64,000 nucleotides of DNA, taken from assembly GCF_030503435.1 (NCBI RefSeq), contig NZ_JAUKPO010000007.1, positions 275,474-339,473 of the forward strand, given 5' to 3'. Positions 8,931 to 16,892 of this stretch are shown here, piece after piece. Under the pieces are notes generated by a model. That model made no database searches. It worked only from the letters and a program-made list of their open reading frames with translations, and had not been told where the DNA came from. A program made the position numbers and the translations under genes. Each line of letters begins with the position of its first letter. Position 1 is the stretch's first letter. Source of the DNA: Rhodocytophaga aerolata (GTDB lineage: Bacteria; Bacteroidota; Bacteroidia; Cytophagales; 172606-1).

Positions 8931-9950
8931 TTATTCTGTCGCTATACTGTTCAGAGAATCAGTGTGTAAAGCTTGCCATATCAAATCTTTTAACTGTAAA
9001 ATGCCATGCCTGGTAACAGAAGAGATTAAAATGCTGGGTATTTCTTTGGGTAATATTTTAAGTAAACTTTTTTGCTCATCTGCTGGTATAAGATCAGCTT
9101 TAGAAATGGCTAGTATTCTTTGTTTATCTAATAATTCAGGATTGTATTTTTGTAATTCGTTTAACAGAATTTCATATTCCTTGGCTATATTCTCACTGCT
9201 AGCCGCTACCATAAAAAGTAACACGGAGTTTCTCTCAATATGCCGTAAGAACCGTGTTCCTAATCCTTTTCCTTCAGCGGCTCCTTCAATAATACCTGGT
9301 ATATCAGCCATTACAAACGACTGATGATCTCTGTAGGCAACCACGCCTAGGTTAGGTACCAGGGTTGTAAAAGGATAATCGGCAATTTCAGGTTTGGCTG
9401 CCGATACTACAGAAAGTAACGTTGATTTACCTGCATTCGGGAATCCTACTAAGCCTACGTCGGCCAGAATTTTTAGTTCTAAGATTATCCATTGCTCTAA
9501 TCCTGCTTCGCCAGGTTGGGAAACTCTAGGTGCTTGGTTAGTTGCTGTTTTGTAATGGTCGTTTCCTTGACCTCCTCTTCCTCCGGGCAATAATATACTT
9601 TCCTGCCCATCCTCCGTAATCTCTAAGAGTAGTTCATTGGTTTCTGCATCACGGGCAACCGTACCTATGGGTACTTCGAGTATTACATCCTGCCCCTGGG
9701 CTCCGGTACGCCGCCCGCCTTCCCCAGATGAACCTGCTTCTGCTACCACATGTTTGCGGTACTTAAGGTGTAGTAAGGTCCAGAGTTGAGTATTTCCCCG
9801 AAGAATGATATGGCCACCCCTACCACCATCGCCACCGTCCGGCCCTCCCTTGGGTACATGTTTTTCCCGGCGGAAGTGAATAGAACCCTTACCCCCAGCA
9901 CCTGAACGGCAAAGTATTTTTACATAATCTATAAAGTTGGAGGATGCCAT
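8931..9950 (-). CDS. obgE: Obg-family GTPase
   Basis: Ribosome-associated GTPase needed for 50S maturation and stress control. The 339 residues comprise the glycine-rich Obg fold at 1-158 ([18 protein letters not shown] near 27) and a G domain with G1 GFPNAGKST near 166, the [10 protein letters not shown]3 region near 215 and the G4 motif SKAD near 285. The variable C-terminal OCT domain is absent, as in many Bacteroidota. It follows adk on the same strand with a hairpin in the 204-base gap. Confidence 0.96.
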   Translation of the reverse strand: MASSNFIDYVKILCRSGAGGKGSIHFRREKHVPKGGPDGGDGGRGGHIILRGNTQLWTLLHLKYRKHVVAEAGSSGEGGRRTGAQGQDVILEVPIGTVARDAETNELLLEITEDGQESILLPGGRGGQGNDHYKTATNQAPRVSQPGEAGLEQWIILELKILADVGLVGFPNAGKSTLLSVVSAAKPEIADYPFTTLVPNLGVVAYRDHQSFVMADIPGIIEGAAEGKGLGTRFLRHIERNSVLLFMVAASSENIAKEYEILLNELQKYNPELLDKQRILAISKADLIPADEQKSLLKILPKEIPSILISSVTRHGILQLKDLIWQALHTDSLNSIATE

Positions 9951-10076
9951 AGTTACAAGTAGGGTTATGTTGGATTGCTCTCTTACGTCACCGCAGAAAT
10001 AAATTATTTCCGGTTATCCTAGAGAAATGTACGATAAGTGACTAATAGAGTTTTATGTTAGTTTTAAGAATGAACA

Positions 10077-10118
10077 AGAGGTAAGAAGCCGGAAAAATCC
10101 TTCCTTGTTCTTACCTCT
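10077..10118 (-). terminator. Possible terminator or attenuating hairpin between adk and obgE
   Basis: Arms AGAGGTAAGAA (10077-10087) and TTCTTACCTCT (10108-10118) pair perfectly, with a second small inner inverted repeat. It lies 37 bases downstream of the adk stop on the minus strand. No strong T run follows, so this may be a partial terminator or an RNA end protector. Confidence 0.4.
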
Positions 10119-10154
10119 AATGTTGTTTTCAGCAGAATTTGCTTATACCGGTTC

Positions 10155-10730
10155 TCAGGATATAGTATCTATCTTGCTGCAAATGGTTGAAAAGATTTCA
10201 TCAATTTCGCCTATCCCATATACAGAAAGGTATTTGTTTTGTTTTCTATAATAATCGGCTACCGGCAAAGTTTTTTCATTATACTCTGTAATACGTTTGC
10301 GAACCAATGTCTCATTCTGGTCGTCGGGACGTCCGGAAGTTTGGCCGCGTAAAAGTACCCGCTTAAATAATTCTTCGTCTTCCACTTCCAGGGCTATCAT
10401 GCAGGTAATAGCTGTGTTATTCTGGCTAAGCATATAATCTAAGGCCTGCGCCTGAGTTACCGTACGGGGAAAGCCATCAAATATAAAACCTTTAGCCATG
10501 CTGTTTTCTTTGATTTTGTTTTCGATCATCCCGACTACTACCTCATCAGGCACCAGTATGCCTTTATCCATTAGTTCTTTTGCCTTCAGACCTAGGGTAG
10601 TACCAGCGTTAATTTCTCCCCTTAATAAATCGCCAGTAGATAAATGCACTAACTGGTATTTTTCTATTAACTTTTGGCTCTGTGTGCCTTTTCCTGCTCC
10701 CGGAGGTCCAAATAAAACGATATTCAGCAT
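10155..10730 (-). CDS. adk: Adenylate kinase
   Basis: Interconverts ATP, ADP and AMP. The 191-residue protein has the P-loop GPPGAGKGT at 8-16, the AMP-binding region HLSTGDLLR near 30, FDGFPRT near 84 and the arginine-rich region RGQTSGRPDDQ near 128. The LID is the short form without zinc cysteines. It lies between hpt (72 bases upstream) and obgE on the same strand, so hpt and adk may be cotranscribed. Confidence 0.96.
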   Translation of the reverse strand: MLNIVLFGPPGAGKGTQSQKLIEKYQLVHLSTGDLLRGEINAGTTLGLKAKELMDKGILVPDEVVVGMIENKIKENSMAKGFIFDGFPRTVTQAQALDYMLSQNNTAITCMIALEVEDEELFKRVLLRGQTSGRPDDQNETLVRKRITEYNEKTLPVADYYRKQNKYLSVYGIGEIDEIFSTICSKIDTIS

Positions 10731-10802
10731 GTTATTTCAGTAAATTAGTAATATAGCTATAAATTCATTTTGTAAACTATTCGCTTTCTGGCATTAAAAC
10801 TT

Positions 10803-11351
10803 TTAAAGCATGTTTCTACGATCTTCTTGCAACACATGGATGTCTTTCAAATTACGGCCTAATTGATCATAATCAAGCCCATAGCCTACTACAAACTGAT
10901 TAGGTATAGAAAACCCAATGTACTGTAACGGCAGTTGTTTGGCATAAGCATCAGGTTTGTGCAGGAGTGTAGCAATCTGAATAGATGTCGGATTTTTCTT
11001 ATGCAAATCGTTTACTATACCTTCTATCGTTATGCCTGTATCCACAATATCTTCCAAAATAATAATATGCCTGCCGCGTACTTCGTCTGACAATCCAATC
11101 AGTTGGGTGAGTTTGCCTGTTGAATGAATTTCTTGATAAGAGGCAACTTTCACAAAAGAAATTTCACATGGAATTGTAATATGCTTCAGCAAATCTGCTG
11201 CAAACATAAATGACCCATTGAGCACAGCCAAAAACATAGGAAGTTTATCTACATAATCCTGACTAATCTGCTCGGCCATGTTCTGAATCCTAGTCAACAG
11301 TTTTTCCTCAGGAATGAGTATATCAAACACCTTGTCTTTCAGTTGTACCAT
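10803..11351 (-). CDS. hpt: Hypoxanthine phosphoribosyltransferase
   Basis: Salvages hypoxanthine (and probably guanine) with PRPP, releasing pyrophosphate. The 182 residues include the PRPP-binding motif IIILEDIVDTGIT at 96-108, the flexible loop SYQEIHSTGKL near 71-81, and the purine-binding end FVVGYGLDYDQLGRNL near 155-170. It is upstream of adk on the same strand, a sensible purine-salvage pairing. A terminator separates it from the membrane protein upstream. Confidence 0.95.
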   Translation of the reverse strand: MVQLKDKVFDILIPEEKLLTRIQNMAEQISQDYVDKLPMFLAVLNGSFMFAADLLKHITIPCEISFVKVASYQEIHSTGKLTQLIGLSDEVRGRHIIILEDIVDTGITIEGIVNDLHKKNPTSIQIATLLHKPDAYAKQLPLQYIGFSIPNQFVVGYGLDYDQLGRNLKDIHVLQEDRRNML

Positions 11352-11410
11352 TAGTTTTTGTTTGCTTCCGGTTTCAAAGATAATAAACCTGTGATGTTTT
11401 CGGAAAAATA

Positions 11411-11448
11411 AAAAACTTCAAAAGAAAATAAGTTCTTCTGAAGTTTTT
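11411..11448 (-). terminator. Terminator between the pyrophosphatase-like gene and hpt
   Basis: Arms 11411-11426 and 11433-11448 pair over 16 bases with one mismatch or wobble. Read on the minus strand the stem ends in A and T runs. It lies 20 bases after the stop of the upstream membrane-protein gene. Confidence 0.75.
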
Positions 11449-11468
11449 AAGGCAGTACGTATTAGTAT

Positions 11469-12701
11469 TTATTTACTGTTAGTAAGCTGCGTAGAAATAT
11501 TTGCCAGCATGGCTACCAATGCAATAACGATTCCATATAAGCCTACCAGCTTATAGGAAAACAGAATAGAAAGGAGAATGAGTATAACTGGTAAAAAAGT
11601 AGAGAGTGTGTTAATAAAAAAATGGAAAACAGCATCCATACTAGTTACTCTAAAAGATTTTTTCGCCAGGTAAGAGAAGTATTTGCGATGCAAGGCATAA
11701 TAGCCCTGAATTACTTTGTTGGTAAGCAGGCCTCCAATAATACCAGCCTGGGCAGCATAGAATACTTGCATGGATGTATACTCAGTACCATTGCAAACCC
11801 AGAATGTTGGAAGCATGTATTGGGTTATAACAAAAGAAGCCATAATCATAAGTAAGGCACTCACCATTTTCTCTATAAGGTAGGCCACTGCATCTTTCTT
11901 CCAGCCATAAATTTTTGCCAGCATAGCTGCTACAGAAGAAATACCTACGCCTGAAATGGCCAGAAACAGAGGTAAAATAATTGGGCTGGCAGGTATTTGC
12001 ATCCGCTGAAAACTAGTGATTTCAGCCATTGTAGTTCCCAGGAGCATAGCTGCAACCAGCGTTCCCATTAAGGCATCGAAGCGGTCGTTGGTTAAAATTT
12101 TTGTGGAATGCCCAGCATACACAGAAGAACCAGATGTCATATGGCTGCTAAAGCATTCGTAAAGATGCATGCATAAAAGCAAGCCTGATGCCCCAACAGT
12201 GAAACTAGCTGCCAGGGATAATACTGTAAATGTATTCCAGTCGTAGCCATTCTGGTAGTTCATCACCACCATAAGCAAACTTGTTAATGAAATAAACAAA
12301 GCTCCTCCATTGCTAATATGCTTTTCATCTAAAATAATATGAATTGCTTTGCCCTTATGATTGTGCATGACTCCTGTAGTTACCCAGGCCATACCAGACT
12401 TAAGCACTGTGCTGAGGCCAATACTTACTATACCTCCTATAACCGCACTTACCCAGATAGCCATATACCGATCTGCAGTAATTCTGTAGCACACGAAAAG
12501 AATAAAACCTGATAGAATAAATAAAGTAAAGGGCTTATAGGCTTGCTGCATAAACAGATGGGCTTTCTGTAAGGCAGAGTGAATAACTAACGTAGTTTTT
12601 GTAGCCTTATGAGGTAAACTTCTTTGTAGCATCATCTTCAATGTTGTCAACAGCACTAGTATGGCCCCCCCGATAGACATATTCGTCAGTATATTTTCCA
12701 T
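11469..12701 (-). CDS. Truncated, apparently non-catalytic membrane-pyrophosphatase-like protein
   Basis: A 410-residue, highly hydrophobic protein with about 10-12 predicted membrane segments. Several stretches read like a drifted membrane-bound H+/Na+-pyrophosphatase. These are an N-terminal AIreGA-type helix (LVIHSALQKAHLFMQQAYKP, 38-57), a VAAMLLGTTM segment at 216-225 where the family has VAAMILGA, and a C-terminus (LSTFLPVIL through GLYGIVIALVAMLANIST at 387-404) matching the family's STALPV...GLYGIAIAAVGMLST block. The substrate motifs DVGADLVGK and DNVGDNVGD are missing; the corresponding place has GASGLLLCMHLYECF. The last third (the second acidic motif) is absent. Function is unknown. 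Homology is inferred from pattern only, but a non-enzymatic paralogue seems likelier than an active pump. Confidence 0.6.
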   Translation of the reverse strand: MENILTNMSIGGAILVLLTTLKMMLQRSLPHKATKTTLVIHSALQKAHLFMQQAYKPFTLFILSGFILFVCYRITADRYMAIWVSAVIGGIVSIGLSTVLKSGMAWVTTGVMHNHKGKAIHIILDEKHISNGGALFISLTSLLMVVMNYQNGYDWNTFTVLSLAASFTVGASGLLLCMHLYECFSSHMTSGSSVYAGHSTKILTNDRFDALMGTLVAAMLLGTTMAEITSFQRMQIPASPIILPLFLAISGVGISSVAAMLAKIYGWKKDAVAYLIEKMVSALLMIMASFVITQYMLPTFWVCNGTEYTSMQVFYAAQAGIIGGLLTNKVIQGYYALHRKYFSYLAKKSFRVTSMDAVFHFFINTLSTFLPVILILLSILFSYKLVGLYGIVIALVAMLANISTQLTNSK

Positions 12702-12988
12702 AAATCTTCCAGTTAATCATTACATGACCGTATAGTTTCCTATGCTTTGTATAAAAGTAATATATCAGGATTTTTAATAAGCTATTCGAACATAATTTGT
12801 TGAATATAAGATATATATTTATTGCATTATATACAAAATGTATTTTTACAGCCGTTGCAACAATACCATAGTAACCATTTTCATAATCATTTATTGCATA
12901 ACCTTACACGTTTTTTACCCATGTTTAGGTTTTAGCTGAATGAACTACTGCTTGTAAAACAGGGTTTTCTTCAGTAATTAGAGTTTGT

Positions 12989-14173
12989 ATGAAATATAAA
13001 TTATTGCTGATCTTCTTGCTGAGTACTGTGCATATGCATGGTCAAGAGAAACCTAAAATGCTTCTTATGGACGTGAATATGCAGATTGAGGCTACTCAGG
13101 CAGTGAATGATATGTACAATTTCCGTTTTGCGGAAGCAGAAGTAAAATTCAACTGGATTAAAAGGCAACATCCCGATCATCCTTTACCTTACTTTTTACT
13201 CGGCCTGAGTCAGTGGTGGAAAATTGTACCTAATATTGATGTACAAACCTATGATAATGCATTGCTCGCCTATATGGATACATCCATTTCTTTATCAGAA
13301 AAAATGTATGACCGGGATGAGAATAATATTGAAGCTGCTTTTTTTCTGGCGGCCGCCCACGGATTTAAAGCAAGGTTATTCTCCGAAAGGCGTGAATGGC
13401 GAAAAGCAGCCTTTGCCGGGAAAAACTCATTAAAATATTTGGATAAAAGTAAAGGTTTTGAAGAATTAAGTCCTGAATTTTTATTTGGCGATGCCCTTTA
13501 CAACTACTACCGGGAATGGATTCCCGACAATTACCCGGCTCTTAAGTCGATCTTATGGTTATTTCCTAAGGGCAATAAAGAATTAGGGTTACAACAGTTG
13601 AGAGAAGTCTCTAACAATGCGTTCTATACGCGTACTGAAGCTCAATATTTTTTGATGCGTATTTATACAGATGAGAATCAGCCTGCCAAAGCGTACCAGC
13701 TAGCTAAATATTTGTACGAAACCTTTCCGGATAATGCGTATTTTCATCGTTACTTCGCCCGTATGGCCTATGCCCAGGGTAGAATAGATGAAGCGGAAGA
13801 GGCTTCAGCCAGTATATTAGATAAATTATCGAGAAACATGCCTGGCTATGAAGCTACCAGTGGAAGATATGCCAGTTATTTTTTAGCCTATATCCATTTT
13901 TATAATAATGATATGGAGCAGGCAAAATCTTTCTATAAAAAAGCCGTAGTCTATTCAGAACAGACAAATGCCTACGAAAGTGGCTATTATCTGGCTTCGT
14001 TGACGGCTTTAGGGCGTATTTATAACAAAGAGCGAAATTATACAGAGGCTGAAAAGTATTATAATGTAATTCTAGACCGGGCAGAGAAAAAATCGGATGC
14101 TTACAAAGAGGCGAAAGACTATATGTCTAATAAGAATAGAAAGCAGCGCAGAAAAGCAGAGGCTGGTGTGTAG
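12989..14173 (+). CDS. Exported tetratricopeptide-repeat protein
   Basis: A 394-residue protein with a signal peptide (cut after about residue 18, VHMHGQ) and helical repeats over most of its length. Repeat-like stretches include FRFAEAEVKFNWIKRQHPDHPLP near 45, AKAYQLAKYLYETFPDNAYF near 235, IDEAEEASASILDKL near 265, MEQAKSFYKKAVVYSEQ near 310 and YTEAEKYYNVIL near 350. TPR arrays hold proteins together; this one acts outside the inner membrane. The C-terminus is very basic (KNRKQRRKAEAG). It stands alone, converging on the Lrp-family gene. The partner is unknown. Confidence 0.8.
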   Translation: MKYKLLLIFLLSTVHMHGQEKPKMLLMDVNMQIEATQAVNDMYNFRFAEAEVKFNWIKRQHPDHPLPYFLLGLSQWWKIVPNIDVQTYDNALLAYMDTSISLSEKMYDRDENNIEAAFFLAAAHGFKARLFSERREWRKAAFAGKNSLKYLDKSKGFEELSPEFLFGDALYNYYREWIPDNYPALKSILWLFPKGNKELGLQQLREVSNNAFYTRTEAQYFLMRIYTDENQPAKAYQLAKYLYETFPDNAYFHRYFARMAYAQGRIDEAEEASASILDKLSRNMPGYEATSGRYASYFLAYIHFYNNDMEQAKSFYKKAVVYSEQTNAYESGYYLASLTALGRIYNKERNYTEAEKYYNVILDRAEKKSDAYKEAKDYMSNKNRKQRRKAEAGV

Positions 14174-14191
14174 CCCCTGCTTTTAAATACT

Positions 14192-14668
14192 TTATGCCGG
14201 GATAGGAAGTACTTTGCTATTTTTGAACGTAGAAAGAATTACCATAGACTGCATGCTGTCTATTTCTTCAATATCACTTACCCGCTCCAGCATTAGCTTC
14301 TGATAAGAAGCAATATCTTTCGAGATGATCTTCAGAAGGAAATCACCGCTACCGGTTATGTGATGGCATTCTATAATTTCTTCAATACCTTTAATTTTTT
14401 CTACAAAAGCATCGATATAGGACTTTTTATGACCAATAAGGGATACCTGTACGAAGGTGGTTACGCCCAGGCCAACCTTTTCGGTATCTAGCTGGGCATG
14501 GTAACTTCTAATTAAGCCCGCATTTTCTAATTTCTTTACTCTTTCCAGCGTAGGTGCTGGCGAAAGCCCAATTTCTTTGGAGAGTAATGCGTTGGTAATT
14601 TTTGCGTTACTTTGCAAAATCTCCAGAATTTTTCTGTCTGTTGGATCTAATTTGATGGATGTGCTCAT
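14192..14668 (-). CDS. Lrp/AsnC-family transcriptional regulator
   Basis: A 158-residue DNA-binding protein that senses an amino acid or related small molecule. The N-terminal winged helix-turn-helix (residues 5-55, DRKILEILQSNAKITN then LSKEIGLSPAPTLERVKKLE) and a C-terminal RAM ligand and oligomer domain (about 70-150, with GSGDFLLKI near 107) are both complete. It is divergent from the DUF486 gene across a 398-base gap, which may include its own operator. The ligand cannot be told from sequence. Confidence 0.92.
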   Translation of the reverse strand: MSTSIKLDPTDRKILEILQSNAKITNALLSKEIGLSPAPTLERVKKLENAGLIRSYHAQLDTEKVGLGVTTFVQVSLIGHKKSYIDAFVEKIKGIEEIIECHHITGSGDFLLKIISKDIASYQKLMLERVSDIEEIDSMQSMVILSTFKNSKVLPIPA

Positions 14669-15066
14669 AAAAAAAGCAAAATAAAATTTGGCGCAAATGT
14701 AGCACCTTTTTGGATTTCAAGTGGTCGAATTTCTATTTATTAACTCCGTTGTTAATTAGTTGATATTACTAATTACTATAATGTGGTAATTGGCAATATA
14801 TTATGTAGGTATAAAAACTATTTTTAAAATTCAGTGCGAAAAAGAAGGGCTTAAAATAATTAAATATATTGCTGCAATATTACAATAAATTTACTTTACT
14901 CCAAGATGGTGTTTTTATAATTAATCTGAAAGCTTTACTGCAATTTTTCACTACTACATGAAATTATTACTGTCATGTGAAACTCAAAACCAAATCTATA
15001 ACAGGCATTTCTAATAAACTCTGTATTTTTGAAGATTAAACGTTAGCAAAACTAGTATATAACTTT
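14669..15066. other. Lrp-DUF486 divergent intergenic region
   Basis: AT-rich 398-base gap with no plausible gene. A -7-like element TATTTTTG is at 15024-15031, about 36 bases before the DUF486 start. No conserved RNA structure or clear operator palindrome is recognised. Confidence 0.45.
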
Positions 15067-15438
15067 ATGAAAGGAACCTATTCCATCCTGTTACTAATTC
15101 TATCAAATATATTTATGACGTTAGCCTGGTATGGACATTTGCAATTTAAAAATATCACTGCGTTAAAAAGTTTGGGATTGATTTCAGTCATTCTTATTAG
15201 CTGGGGATTAGCCTTTTTTGAGTATATTTTTCAAGTACCGGCTAATAAAATTGGGTACAGAGACAATGGTGGCCCGTTTAGCCTGTTTGAATTAAAGACC
15301 ATTCAAGAAGCAGTTTCTCTTACAGTATTTGCTTTTATTACCATATTTGTGTTTAAAACTGAAAAAATGGCATGGAACCATTTGGTAGGTTTTCTACTGA
15401 TAATACTAGCAGTGTTTTTTGTATTTAAAAAGTGGTAA
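15067..15438 (+). CDS. DUF486 (DMT-superfamily-like) membrane protein
   Basis: A 123-residue protein with four predicted membrane helices, matching the DUF486 family of small multidrug/metabolite-transporter-like proteins. Typical pieces are ILSNIFMTLAWYGHLQF near 10-27, WGLAFFEYIFQVPANKIGY near 46-65 and GGPFSLFELKTIQEAVSL near 68-85. Transport activity has not been shown for most members. It is followed 74 bases later by a MoxR gene on the same strand. Confidence 0.9.
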   Translation: MKGTYSILLLILSNIFMTLAWYGHLQFKNITALKSLGLISVILISWGLAFFEYIFQVPANKIGYRDNGGPFSLFELKTIQEAVSLTVFAFITIFVFKTEKMAWNHLVGFLLIILAVFFVFKKW

Positions 15439-15512
15439 CTGTTTCAGGCCGACTTTTATAAGTTGATAAAAAAGGATAAAGTCGGACTTTGGAGTATAGC
15501 TAATTTAAATTT

Positions 15513-16502
15513 ATGGCTGAAATTACTGAGTTAGAGCGGGTAAAGCTGCATCAGCATAAGGTGAAGCAGGTGTTTTCGGAAGTAGGTAAAGTAGTGGTAG
15601 GGCAAAGTTATATGATAAACCGGCTACTAATCGGGTTATTCACCAATGGACACATATTGCTAGAAGGTGTACCTGGCTTAGCTAAAACATTAACGGTAAA
15701 TACATTAGCCAAAGTGTTGCACCTAGATTTTCAACGCATACAATTTACTCCTGATTTATTGCCTGCCGACTTAGTGGGTACGATGATTTACAATCAGAAG
15801 CTGGGTAATTTTGAAGTTAAAAAAGGGCCTATTTTTGCCAATCTGATACTTGCCGATGAAATAAACCGGTCCCCTGCCAAGGTGCAGTCCGCTTTGCTGG
15901 AAGCTATGCAGGAGAAGCAAGTAACTATTGGCGAAACAACTTTTTATCTGGATAAACCTTTTCTGGTACTAGCAACACAAAATCCTGTAGAACAAGAAGG
16001 AACCTATCCTTTGCCCGAGGCCCAGGTAGACCGGTTCATGATGAAAGTACATATAAATTATCTGGATAAAGCAGATGAACTTGAGGTAATGCGCCGGATG
16101 TCGAATATGAGTTTTACTGGTGAGGTAAGCACGGTGCTAGATAAGGCTGATATTTTTTCTATAAAAGAAGAAATAAACCGGGTAAGTATATCTGAAACAC
16201 TAGAAAAATATATTATAGAACTGGTATTTGCTACCCGGCGGCCATTGGAGTATGGATTACGGGAAGAAGCCGCCTACATCCAGTTTGGAGTATCTCCCAG
16301 AGCAAGCATCAGTTTGAATCTTGCTGCGAAAGCTATTGCCTTTTTTAATGAACGGGATTATGTGTTACCAGAAGATATTAAAGAAGTAGCACACGATGTA
16401 TTAAGCCATAGATTAATCCTTAACTATGAGGCAGAGGCCGATGGCATTGTAGCTTCGCAGATAATAGATGTCATTCTTAAAAAAGTGGCCATTAGCAGAT
16501 GA
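15513..16502 (+). CDS. MoxR-family AAA+ ATPase
   Basis: Chaperone-like ATPase of 329 residues. Walker A GVPGLAKT is at 52-59, Walker B LILADEINR near 114, sensor 1 ATQNPVEQEGTYPLPEAQ near 150, and the C-terminal lid ends with PEDIKEVAHDVLSHRL near 290. MoxR genes usually precede a DUF58 gene and von Willebrand A-domain genes. Here the following gene, after 390 non-coding bases, is a TonB receptor, so the usual partners are absent. Family certain, client unknown. Confidence 0.93.
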   Translation: MAEITELERVKLHQHKVKQVFSEVGKVVVGQSYMINRLLIGLFTNGHILLEGVPGLAKTLTVNTLAKVLHLDFQRIQFTPDLLPADLVGTMIYNQKLGNFEVKKGPIFANLILADEINRSPAKVQSALLEAMQEKQVTIGETTFYLDKPFLVLATQNPVEQEGTYPLPEAQVDRFMMKVHINYLDKADELEVMRRMSNMSFTGEVSTVLDKADIFSIKEEINRVSISETLEKYIIELVFATRRPLEYGLREEAAYIQFGVSPRASISLNLAAKAIAFFNERDYVLPEDIKEVAHDVLSHRLILNYEAEADGIVASQIIDVILKKVAISR

Positions 16503-16892
16503 TAAACAGTTTCTAAATAAAGTTCAATTAGAAAAATTAGATGTATTTGTTAAAAAATTGTTAATATAAGTGACAGAAGCAATTTGCAGCCTTTGAAAAA
16601 ACTAGTAAAGCTCGCCCATCCTTTCAAACAATGGTTTTAGTATAACAAGAGCCATATTTTTTAAATAACATCTAGTGCATAGCTTTGGTAAATAGCAAAT
16701 TGTTTGAAAACAGATGAGTTATCCATTTCCAGAAGTAGTTTTTAATACTTTTTTAGTTTTATGCACCTGTTGATGAAAGTCAAATCAGATTAAGGAATTG
16801 TTAACAGAGCTTAACAGCTAATAATACTAATATAATTTTCGATTAATATTAGGCTAACAGTGTAAGACTAATTTTGCGGCAAAATCTTACAT
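16503..16892 (+). other. MoxR-TonB receptor intergenic region with TTAACA repeats
   Basis: 390 bases without a gene. The last 95 hold repeated TTAACA-like hexamers (16801-16806, 16811-16816, 16843-16848, 16854-16859) and a -7 element, described separately. The first 290 bases are AT-rich with no other recognised element. Confidence 0.6.
16801..16876 (+). promoter_or_regulatory. Putative Pho-box-like promoter of the TonB receptor
   Basis: TTAACA-N4-TTAACA at 16801-16816, then TTAATA-N5-CTAACA at 16843-16859, then nine bases, then the -7 element TAATTTTG at 16869-16876, 17 bases before the ATG. The direct repeats resemble PhoP/PhoB boxes (TTAACA half-sites 4-6 bases apart in Bacillus). The same layout recurs before the partner lipoprotein. 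Confidence 0.5.
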
